A stretch of DNA of 64,000 nucleotides from Pterois miles (taxonomy: Eukaryota; Chordata; Actinopteri; Perciformes; Scorpaenidae), in the NCBI GenBank assembly GCA_947000775.1, contig CAMQGK010000552.1, positions 5,334,001 to 5,398,000 of the forward strand, read 5' to 3'. The notes under the pieces were generated by a model that was not told where the DNA came from, searched no databases, and was given only the letters and a program-made list of their open reading frames with translations. Within the stretch, counting starts at the first letter, position 1, and each line of letters begins with the position of its first letter. Below, in pieces: positions 38,701-50,700 of this stretch. Made by a program: the position numbers and the translations under genes.

Positions 38701-41700
38701 AACCTGCGACCCTCTAGCTGTGAGGTGAGAGTGCTAACCACTGCAGCCCATGTAATAATAATATATACAGTAAATCCCAAAATAGTCCATGAAATAAGGA
38801 ATAATCCCACATTATTCATTATTCATATTCAACAATAAAAATTAGTAATTCTCAGACGGACACTGCTGTTTGTTAATTGCGGAGATATGTGTGTCTCACT
38901 GAAGCTTCGAAGCCCAAAAATGGCATAAGGGACAGTCCTGCCTGATAATAAGGATTGTTGTGTTTTCTTTACCTTAGAATGAGCTGTTTATATCTACATA
39001 GGGAGCAGATCTCGTCTGCCATGTTTCTACAGTAGCCCAGAATGGACAAACCAAACACTGTTAACTTTTCCTGCTTGGGACGGAGTCAATAACAATATAT
39101 GCTCCCGTGGCGACCTCTTTCTCTCTTTTGCTTCACTACTCGCTTCACACGTACACACACTTCATGCACTGGCTCTGCTCCAAATGACCTGCGCTACTCT
39201 TACAACTGGCTCTAGAAAGGGCCATTGGTGTTTTTATGTCGGCCATCGTTGTTCTCCAACACGGTGGGGCCACGGGAGAGGCTTCAGTTGGTTACAATCT
39301 CTCACCTCACCACTAGACACCACCAGATCCTACACACTGCACCTTTAATAGATGTATAAACCCGATGTTTTCGAGTCCCCAATTCAAAATGTGAATGTGT
39401 TCTGTGTGCCAATATACATCCATGCTGACTTTTCCTTGGTGCTAGTATTACAGGAATATTCTGTCAATGGGCAACAGTAATATTTAAATCACTAATGGCA
39501 GTAGTATCCTCTACTAGACATCAGGTTATGACACAATGAGCCAATAAGAAACCTCCAAAAATGACAGCAACACCAGCGAAAACATGTATTCTGTCATGGC
39601 TGTTGGGTGTGAGGTAACAGAGATACAGTAGGATCTGAATACAGATAAAACAGGCAGACTGGTAGAGTTCAGGAATTTACCATATAAAGACATAGCAACT
39701 TTGACAATATGGCACAGGATTGATGGAAATGGGCTGGTTAACTATCTGCAGGGCTGAAGAGGACAGTGGGGAAGGTCAGGTGTCAGGGCCTGCTGGGGCA
39801 GCAGGGAGTGGCTGGATGAGGTAGTGAAGTGACTGGGTCAGCAGAAAAAGTCAGAGGGGCATCTGGAGGACGGGTAGAGAATGGTGCATTATAATGTACA
39901 TATCCAAAAATAATCTTATGCACACTACATGAAATGAATCACAATTTTGTACTAATGCCAATAAGTGGAAGCAGCAGCCACTGAAGCAGTTGTGTCTTAA
40001 TCACAAGACAAAATGCCACAATGCAAGACTTTGTGTTTGATATATGACAACGCTATTTGTTTCAGTGAAGAAATCAGTGACTTCAACCACAGCATAGAAC
40101 AGCCAGTAGACGCCATCATATGCTAACAAGTGGACAGCAACAATAATATATTAATATAATAATAAGAACAGGCCTTATGAGAAAACATTTAGGAAGTCCA
40201 ACAGTCCTAACCACTAGAAGCAGCTCAGAAAAGCAACTCGTTTCATACTAACTGTTAGCTGAAAATACACAACTGACAAATAGAGCTACTGCACCCATGA
40301 CACCCATGATTTTACAGCGTGGTTTGGCAATTTACAGGTGTGTGTATATATATTTGGTTAGTGTTGCACTAAGGTAAGGTTCCTTCAACAGCATTCAAAT
40401 GATTTTATTTATAACATGCAACACTGTTAACTATAGCGTTAGCCTGTGTAAACTGGAGGTAAGGTGCCTTCAAACTGAACTCATGAACTGGTGTTTACGA
40501 GATGGGAAGCAATATCAGTGTTACTGTCTGAGTCTAGAAGCCACAGAGGATCACAGTTTAGCAAGCTAGCTAAGAAATACAAAGATGTAATGACAGAAGA
40601 GAAAGATGAGGTCATTGATAATATAATTTTCCTCAGACATAAAATTACCAAGAAAAACAATCTATGACTAAAATTACAAAATATTGTACAATATTAACAT
40701 ATTATGCACTGATAAATGAACTTCCATGGGCTCCACCATGTCTCACAACATCAACAAACCCGTCACAACTTGTGAACTCTGAGCTCTCAGAAACTTTACA
40801 CTTATGAGGTCGTGAATACGACATGAGGAGGGCGTTCATATGGGCTCAACTCGTAAACATGGTAAACACGACCCCATTTGTAGGCACCAGTAAACCGGTT
40901 CAGAAGTAACAAGCACAGCACAAACAGCATAGAACAAATATCAAGAAAACGCAGTATTGGCCCACATTAAGGTTAGCCTACTTAGATATAGGACTGGAGA
41001 TATGGACATATAGATAGTTAGTTACCATAAAGTTGAATCAATACCTCTCTTAAAATGTTATTGCAAGGTCAATTACCATATTAATATTAGCTCTGTGAAA
41101 CGTTTTTAAAATATTTAAATCCAGATTAGCACAGTTTCACCTGGATGTTTTTAGATCTGCAAATCACAAATTTGCAGTAGGACATTGCAGCAGTGGAGAG
41201 AGCAGAGTCAACTTAATTAGACCCCCGTTTTCAAATAGTGCGTTGGATATGCTGTATGTACAGTGTGTCATGTCTGGATGTAGCTGGATGTAGATGTAGC
41301 TGTAACATACAGGAAGCATCACTCTAAAATGATATAATATAAGCAGACAGAGTGTTAATTGTTATGGATTAAGTAATCTACAGTATGTGATGTTCCTTTC
41401 AGAAATGAATGACAAGCAGCGGCTGCCGGGTTTAAAGGAAAACCTGTTTGGGAGTCTAAAACACACAATGGTGTAAAGTATTAAAAATGGTGAGCAGTGA
41501 TGGGAAGAGGTAGAAATGAGCATGCAAATGTTTGCGTGATACTTGAGGTTTTGTTACTCGGAGAGTAGAGAGGAAGTGAATGAGAGCAGGATGAAGCTGA
41601 ATTGGACTGAAGGACCGAAATGAAGTCACAACCGGACCAGGTGGTGTTTATGATTTGTCACCATGTGCAGTAGCTCTTACATGGCAAACACTGACTAGTT

Positions 41701-44700
41701 GGATTGGTGTGAATCCGTGTGTGTCGGGGGGTTAGTAGGTCGTGGTTCAAGGTAACCAGAGAACAGCTGGCCGTGACCCTCCACCAAAATGCTATCCTAC
41801 CGCTTCCAAATTCATCAGCAGGTTAGTCCTGGATCTGTGGCCCTCTTCTGCCATCTTGTGGTATTGATATAGAAATGAATCCTATAATTACAGCATCATA
41901 TAGCCTGCTTATGATCTTGCATGTTTTTTTCATTTACTCCTTTTTCATCAATGCAATAATCATACATACATTTAACATGGCTGCTGACTTTTTTGTGAAA
42001 CATAAAAAGGGGTTTTTGTGTTTTTGCAACATCACTTAGGTGGACCATTACAAGGAACATCATGTTTGACAGTCCAATACATTTCTAAGGCCCATCATGC
42101 AACAACAATGTTGCAGATATTGTCCAATTTCCTATATAAATAAACAGAAATACATTAATGGATAATTACGGTAATAAATTTAGCAAGAAATATACAATTA
42201 TTGTCGTTTCATTTTTCCACTTCTTTATCTGATTTTAATTGATTTTCACATTCTTACTTATGCAGTCATGTATGCATTAGTTTTACCTTTTATTTGTATA
42301 AATTTAGATTTGGTGAATTTGGTTTTCTGTCTGAGAAGAATATCCTCATATAAATTTGTCCAGCGGTGTAGTCTTGCATCACTAGATGTGCTGCATGTGA
42401 ATATTTCAAACATTAAATGGTAGCACAATAAAGCAGCCATGTATCTATGAAGTAATAGCACAGAATGATAAACTCCATAATATACTGTAGAATATATTCA
42501 TGTTTTCATTTTTGTATAAAAGACAAGTTTCTTTCTATGTAGAGTTTATTGACTTGATTGAAGACAGCAGCAGTAATCCTCGACCTCACAGCTGTCTACG
42601 ATACTGTTTGGCACAAAGGCCTTCTGCTGAAGCTCACAAAAGCACTCCCTGCCTGGGCAACAGCAACAATCACAACTCTGCTAACCAGACGGAGGTTCAG
42701 AGTTCACCCTGTACCTTAAGAGTGGATGGAGAACGCAGTCAAACAGGCTTCCACAAGGGTCAGTCCTCGCCCCAACCCTGTTTAACCTTTACACAAATGA
42801 CCACTAAATCCCACAAATTCATCTCTGCTGATGACGTCTGTCTGGCAACCCAAGCACCATACCTTGACTCATTGGAACAGGTGCTCATGGACGACCTTGC
42901 AAAGCTGGACCAGTACTGCAAAACCTGGTGCCTAAAACCAAACCCAGCTAAAACAGTCTCCAGCGTATGCCACCTCAACAGTGCAAAAGCTGCTTGAGAG
43001 CTAAACATCCAACTCGGCAGACTTAAATTGAAGCATGCCCCTAATACAACTTACCTGGGAGTGACCCTTGATAGGACTCTGTCCTATAAAGAACATCTGA
43101 AAGGAACAAGGGCTAAAGTAAAGTCTAAAAACAACCTGCTCAGTAAGCTTGCTGGCTCAAAATGGGGGGCAGCAGCCCCCACACTGCGCACCTCAGCGCT
43201 GGCCCTTGCATACTATGCAGCAGAATACTTTGCCCCTATTTGGTCCAGGTCACCCCATACACACCATGTGGACACCCAGCTCAGCACAACCATGCAAATC
43301 ATAACCGGGACTATTCATTCGACACCACTCCCCTGGCTCCCCGTCTTATCCAATATAACCGGCCAACAGTAGCATTTACCCATCTACCAATTCATGCAGA
43401 CATCTTCAACCCACCCATCCATCTTCCATCTAGATGACCGATTTGGAAGAATACTTCACCAGCCAGTCAGCTTGGGTAAAGGAATGGGAGTCCAAGGATA
43501 TCCCAAACAAACATCTGGTGCCAGACGCCACCCAACAGGTCCCTGGATTCAACCTGCCAAGGATACAGTGGTCAACCCTAGACCATAGATTTGGGTCCAG
43601 ACATGGCCCCTGCTTGGCCAGCCTTCACTAATGGGACAGCAGCTCAAGCCCACTGTGCGACTGAAGAGAGGTATAAACAGTGGAACATGCCATTATCCAA
43701 TCCACAGACCTGAAGGAGGGTTAGTCACCCTCCATACGGCAGACCAGGAGGCAACTGCCTGGCTCAAGGACTTTGCATTTGCTAAATAAATCAATCAATA
43801 AATATTGACTTGATGATTTTAGACAGTAAAAATGTATTTTGCATACATTTATTTTTGCTTCTCTTCCTCCAAACGTCAGGCTGAAAGATCAGAGCTAGCG
43901 CCTTGCTCAAGGGCACTGCAGCAATCCTGCCTACACAAAAACCTCTAGTTCAAGGACTGTTTAACTACCAAATTGTTGTTGATAGCTTTCATGCCAATTA
44001 TTTTTGGGCCTGTTTCCCTCATTAAAGTAAAATCTTAGATATCACTTGCAGTTTACTCCACCAGTTTCTGCTGACGACACTGAGCGATGGAGGGAGATAG
44101 AAGATCCTGTGCTTGAATTCTCCACTAAGCTGTGCTGGTTTTTGTGTGTGCGCTTTCTGGGCGGTGGGATTGACAGTCATCCCACAAGGTCAGGGGTCAC
44201 CATTTATCCTGAATCCTCTTTCAAACTCCCTCACGCCCAGTTGTCTTCATGTTATGTAACGCTGACAGTGAGCAGCAAACTCACGACAACCGAGGGAAGT
44301 TGGCTGGTGTGTAGAGTCTGTGCACATACTTGTGTTGCTTATGTAACATACATTTCACAGGCCTAATAATCACCCTCCCCAGCACAAACATATACACACA
44401 CTTTGCCGACGTCACGCAACACCTCTATTCCATGAAAGGAATTTTTTAGTGTCTGTTCGAGGTGGCACGACAGAGAGAGCTTGACGAACACCGTCGCCAC
44501 AGCTGAACTGTGAAAGTACAGACTGTCATCAGTCCAGTGGTGACACAAGTATATTTGTCAGATAGAAAAGCAGCAGGTGGAGCTACAGAGATAATGTGTG
44601 GCCTTCTTTCCATTGTCATTGTACACGCCACACAAAACCTCTCAGTGATTCCACCAATAACATCGTATATTGCAATTTCGAGCACTTTATAACTTTATTT

Positions 44701-47700
44701 GAATTCTAGTAATAAGGTTTCCAAAGATACTGTCAGGGTGAATTATGGGAAAATGTGCATAAATAGATTGTGTAAGACACAGTATGTACTGTACGTACAT
44801 GGCATGATAGATCTTTTGCACAGCAGACATTTTGGCTCATCGTAGCAGGAAAAGCACAGGTTTAACTGTTGACAACGAATGACTGCGTTCCATTCAGGTG
44901 AACCAGTTCCAGGGTGCCGGTGTTGTGCATGTTAGCTCATTATCACAGAGGTTTACTGGGACACTTAATGCGACTGAGCCATCATTTCACCTTGTTTTCC
45001 CCACTACGACAAGTTAAAATGTCTGCTGTGAAAAAGGTCTATTGAAAAAGCTACAAAAAAAATGAAAAGAAGTTGTGCATAAATTATATAGTTTCTGCTC
45101 AGCGGTCTGTTGTTAAAGCTATGAGATTATTCCTTATTTCATGGTCTATTTGGAGATTTATACATTATTATTACATGCATCAATATATATAGATAAATCT
45201 AAATACTGATTTGGAGGTTGATTATATGGAAACAGTCAAAGCTCCGAAGCATTCAGGTCAGCCCTATTAATCACTATAATGCACAATAAGATCTAAAACA
45301 TTATGATGGAGAAGAGGAAGTGCAGGAATATATTTAGGCTCGGTGCATTGCTCTCCAGTCATCCATTATATGCTGAAGTGCATCAACACTGAGTAATTGG
45401 CACTTTGTTGGCTGTTCAAGTGGTGGTGAACTGGAAGAATCACAGGCTTTACAAGTTGTCAAGGACCCTTTGAATGCAGTCATTTGAATGCAATTATTTT
45501 GGTCTCAGTAAGGCTGTGTGGGTCGAGTCATGATGTTGGTATGGTGATTCCTTTGTGGGCAGGGATGCCATTTGGAGGGGGGAACCCTGGATGATTCAGG
45601 GAGCCCAGAGCTGGACCAGGGCCCTGGAACATGTCACTGGAGATCAGAGAGCTGCCGCTGAGCTGTTGTCAAGTGGCTCAAAATGTCTAGTTTATAGCTA
45701 GACACACCTATTAGTCTTATTGAGGAGTAGACACAGGTTCAGCTCATGAGAATTGAGTCCTTCAAAGTGTACAGCTCCCTAAAATGGATAAAATTTAGCA
45801 TTCGATATCATACTCTATGAGTGAACATACAAAATTAAAGATTTGAATCGACTGCTTGTGATCATAACATTTACCAGCTGCAACTGTGTGGCTGGGATTG
45901 TTTTCACCTTGTGAGTCTGTGTGTCATCATAGCAAAATGTGATGCTGCAGACACCTACTGTAGCAGGAACTACCACAGAGGTGGCTTTGAGTACTTCACC
46001 AGGTGTTTATGCATCCGATTGGACTGTTATCAAGCTATTAAATAGATGTCATCAACACACATCTTTCCCATGTTTGTGGGCTAGCAGGGGCCTACTAAAC
46101 TAATGGTAGGTTCACAAGGCTGTTATCTATCTATATATCAACCTAATATGTTGTAAATGTGAAAATGAAACTTAAAACATACACATAATAACTACAACTT
46201 CTTTAGGTTTAGGCAATGAAACTACAACTTCTTTAGATTTAGAGAAAAACATCATGTTTTGGGTTAAAATAACTACAAACACAAAGACAAATACACATTC
46301 TTGGTTTCACACAAGATGCAAACTCCTGTCTCCTGGGTGAAACGCCTGTGTTGATAATACCTTGTGGTGGGTGTAGTAGGCCCCTATTGACCCATATCTA
46401 TGGGGCTTATAGCAACTGATAATGCCTATTTAATAGCCTGACAACAGTCTAATTGGCTGGTTTATATGTCTGTCTGTAATTTCATAGATTTTGTCAACAT
46501 GATATCGTCACAACTGTAAGATGCATTCATGAAATTTTACAGGTGTGTAGATGAGATCAAAATGAAGGCCGAGTTCAAAGATGGGTGTAGTCTGAGCAAG
46601 GGTGCCAGACCTAGGGGGGGTTGGGAATTAGGGACGGGAATTTAGGAATTAGGGACTGACACTCTCTTTTTACGTCCCTGGCCCGATTTGCCGTCACGGC
46701 TGGTGCGATCCCATAGAATGTTGGTCTGTAATTTGCAGTTTGAAAATATTTAGTGGAAATAAAAAAGAAGCCAACACAGTTTCATTTCTATAAAAGACAT
46801 TATGGAAGCATAGTCTTTTTCTGCAAAATTTGTGACATGTCACCACAACCTGCTTGGAGGCGGGTCGGGCGCACTTTGGCCCGACTCCGGAGTGTCCCTC
46901 TCGGGCACGGCGGCGCACGACTCAGTGTGTTAAAACTGGTAATGTAAAGAAACACAAATCAGCGCAGCATGGTTTGACTCAGGGTGGCCCAAAGTGCCAA
47001 TGAAAAAGGAAACTGTAGAGGAGTCTCATGATATGGAAGTCCATCCATCGTCAACCGCTTATCCCCTTAGGGGTCGCGGGGGGGGGGCTGGAGCTGACAT
47101 TGGGTGAAGGCGGGGTTCACCCTTTACAGGTCGCCAGTCCATCGCAGGGCACATAGAGACAGACAACAATAGACAGACAACCATTCACGCTCACATCCAC
47201 ACCTGCGTGCAATTTAGAGTCATCAATTAACCTAAACAGCATGTCTTTGGACTGTGGGAGGAAGCCGGAGTATCCGGAGAAAACCCACGCTTACACAGGG
47301 AGAACATGCAAACTCCACACAGAAGAGCCCCAAGCCGGATTCGAACCTGCGACCCTCTTGTTGTGAGGCGAGAGTGCTAACCACTGCACCACCGTACTTT
47401 CAATATGTGAAAGTACAGAGGTAAAATGCAAATATGGTACTTGAAAATGTGTACTTGAGTAAATATTAATAGCTGGTTTCCACTTCTGCTTTCATTTCAG
47501 CTTTTGCTTGCTAAGCTACAGTATTGTTAAATGTGAACTTGTGGCAGCAGCCATTAGACTGAGGCACGCATTTGTTCTGTATGTCACACAGTCTATTATT
47601 GTGGTTCTGAGCTAAAGCTTGTTGCATCCCTGTCGTCCATGCCATTGCACTGCAGTGATATTGGGTTACTGACAGTCTGTGGCACTAGAATAAGCATTAT

Positions 47701-50700
47701 GTATTGTCTTTGTCTTCCTGCTGAGTAACTTTATATGTGTGGTGAGAGTGGCGAGGCCACGTCACTCCCATTCCTACACTGTACTGCTATACCACGCTGG
47801 CTCTCCTCTTACCATGTCACATTTTCTGACTGAGGATTTCAGAGATTGTTCAACAAGGAACAGTTAAACCTCACACTGCCCTCAACACCAGACCCAGACC
47901 AATCAACCTCACCCTGCTCCTCTTCCTCATTGCCCTTTGTAGAATCCGCTGGAATGTTTTAGTCATCCAAATATCTGTCTTTAGTTTTATCAGCCATCTA
48001 TCATGTTTTCAGATGCTTAATCTAGTGGTTGTGGCGAGTCCGATATAAGAAAATAATGGATGAGGTTGCAGGGAATGCAGTTTCCCTTGCTAAGTGTGAT
48101 ATTATCTATATGGGGCACCCATGAGTACATTATGACTTTATACCACAGCCCCTTGCCACAGGGATAAATGAATACATTGTCTAAAGCTGCACTAGTCAGT
48201 ATTTTCATATTAACAATGATCAAATGACAATGAATAATCTGAAAGAGGACACTTGTCTTGTCTTGTCACTTGACAACTGTCACCTGACCCTGCAGTTCCC
48301 ATCAGCTCTACAGCGTGTTTTAGGGCCTTTCAGCTCATTGTTTTGGTTTTATGGCTCCCGCCACTTTACAGTGTTGATTTGGTCTTCTGTCTCTCATCAG
48401 TCTCAGCAGCAGCAGACATTTGTTTTCAGTGAAAAAGCTCCTAAACCAGACTTGCAAATGACGAACAAAGTCAGCGAATATGCTGGTGAACATAACAAAG
48501 CATTTAGATAAAGTGCAGTGAATGTTGAGACTTATATGGCTCCAAATGAGTGCTAGTGTTGCATCGTGTCTGCTAGATGTGTAAATAAGCAACAGGTGGT
48601 AATATGTTGTGTTTATAGCTGGTTCCACTACCTTCAAGTAGCCAAAAACAATCAATCAATGCTGCTTTAAAGGTACAATGTGTTGCATTGGGCAGACATG
48701 GATTATGATATTAATAAGTATGTTTTCTTTAGCGTAGAACCATCTGAAAACAAGAATAATTGTCTTTTCATTACTTTAGATCAGGGGTGTCAAACACAGT
48801 TTCATCCTAGGCCACATCAGCATTATGGTTGCCCTCAAAGGGCCGGTTGTAATTGTAAGACGATATAAATATATCTACTCTTGATCATATTACAAAATTG
48901 CCTCTGCATTTGATTATTATTAGTTTTAGTAATAATAACTAACTCTGAAGACAAACAGTGAGTAAAATAAACACCCTAAATATGCTTATAAATACAAATG
49001 AACTTTCTTCTTCTTTATGTTTTTTTTTTTTTTTTAAATACCACTTTTCCAACCCTCCTCCTTTATCTGGGCTTGGGACCAGCAAAAGTGACCCAAAAGA
49101 GACACTCTTGCAGAGTTACTTAGGTTTTTTTCTGGGTTTGATTACCAAATTTTTACATTTACATCAGCCAGCGGCAGCTTTATGCATGTGGGATTCGTTC
49201 AATCTGGACACGGAGGAATGAATATCTCCTGCTGTTACTGCAGCTAGGACGGACTGCTGACAAGGACTGGGACTGAGTGCTCTGGGATGGGGGACGGGTC
49301 CACGACTGCACCCGCTGCTTGTTGAGAAGAGTAAGAACGATAGTCTCCAAAATTCTCCACAAACACCAAAAAAAGTTGCTAAATTTGTCGTTTGTCTCTG
49401 TTTTGAAAGAAAGTCTGAAAACTCAGTAAATATAACGACAAAGTCATTAAGTTGGCAACACTGCGCCGCTGCTGGAAACTGTTGATACTGAGACGCTTCA
49501 GTGCGCATGTCACAAAATCGAGATGCATTGTGGGACATTTAGTTTAAGGACACCGTAGTTTTGTAAAGCAGCATAGAATTGTTTGAAAAGCATATTATAT
49601 TCTTTGCGAGTCCTCGCGGTCCACATAAAGTGAGGTGCTGGATTTGGCCTGCGGACCTTGAGTTTGACACATGTGCTTTAGATGATCCATTTATTTCTAT
49701 GTACCGAGCAGGTCTGCCTGCGATGTTTCTACAGTAGCCCAGAACAGAAAAACCAAACACTGGCTCTACAGGGCCATTCGCGTTTTTGCATCAGCCACTG
49801 TAGTTCTCCTTCACGGCTGGCACACAGGAGAAATTTCAGTTGTTTGCAATCTGTAATTTCACTGCTAGATGTTAAAAGTAGTCTTCTGTTCACAACAGGA
49901 TCTTTGTTTTATGGTTAGTAATGGTCTGTATTTGGAAAGACATGTTCTGTACTGTTGTTTCTGTCTAATTTTAGGTGAAGTGGCCCTTTCAATCCCTGGA
50001 TCGCTACAGTACATAGGAGTTGCAGTGCTATATGTCAGGCTCTGACAAACAAAGATGTTCTATTCATGTTTACAAACTGGGTTAGTGTGAAAGCTTGTCC
50101 TGATCAGTGATCCCCTTGTCCGTTCAGCGTATGCCTAGTATTACAGTAGCCTGTTTGCACTTGCACAGTGTCTTCTTTCATTCTCACCTTAGCTGGTAAA
50201 TAGGCAGTGGGGATACGAGTGTTAACCCTGACAGCTGAAGAGCTGTGTGTACTGGGAACAGTGCGAGAGACAGGTTATAGGTCAGGTTTTTCCGGTGCTG
50301 ACAGATGGGTGCCAGTATATAGGTGCTGCCGCTTTGTCGCCCTGCCCACTCCAGATAGCACTGCACTGAGACGTGGAAAACTTTGAGGCCAATGTGTCAG
50401 TCAGACACGTCTCAATAAGTGTCAGTCGTTTGTGTGTGTTCATGAATATGAACTTCTGTGTCCATGTGTGCATCTGTCTCAGTTTGTCCTATTTAATTCT
50501 CAGCTGCAACACATGCAGAGTAAGTTTCCTCTCCCACAATCCCTTTCTCCTCTGTATCAACAGTTCTTAGGTGTCAGTGGCATCACCTGTTTCCTGTTTT
50601 CTTCCATTGTCTTGGCCCTCACGTTGCACGTTGACAGTGAATCTATATGGGGAACCTTGCAGGCTCTTTCTGACTCAAAGTGAAGCCAATCTTTTTCAAA

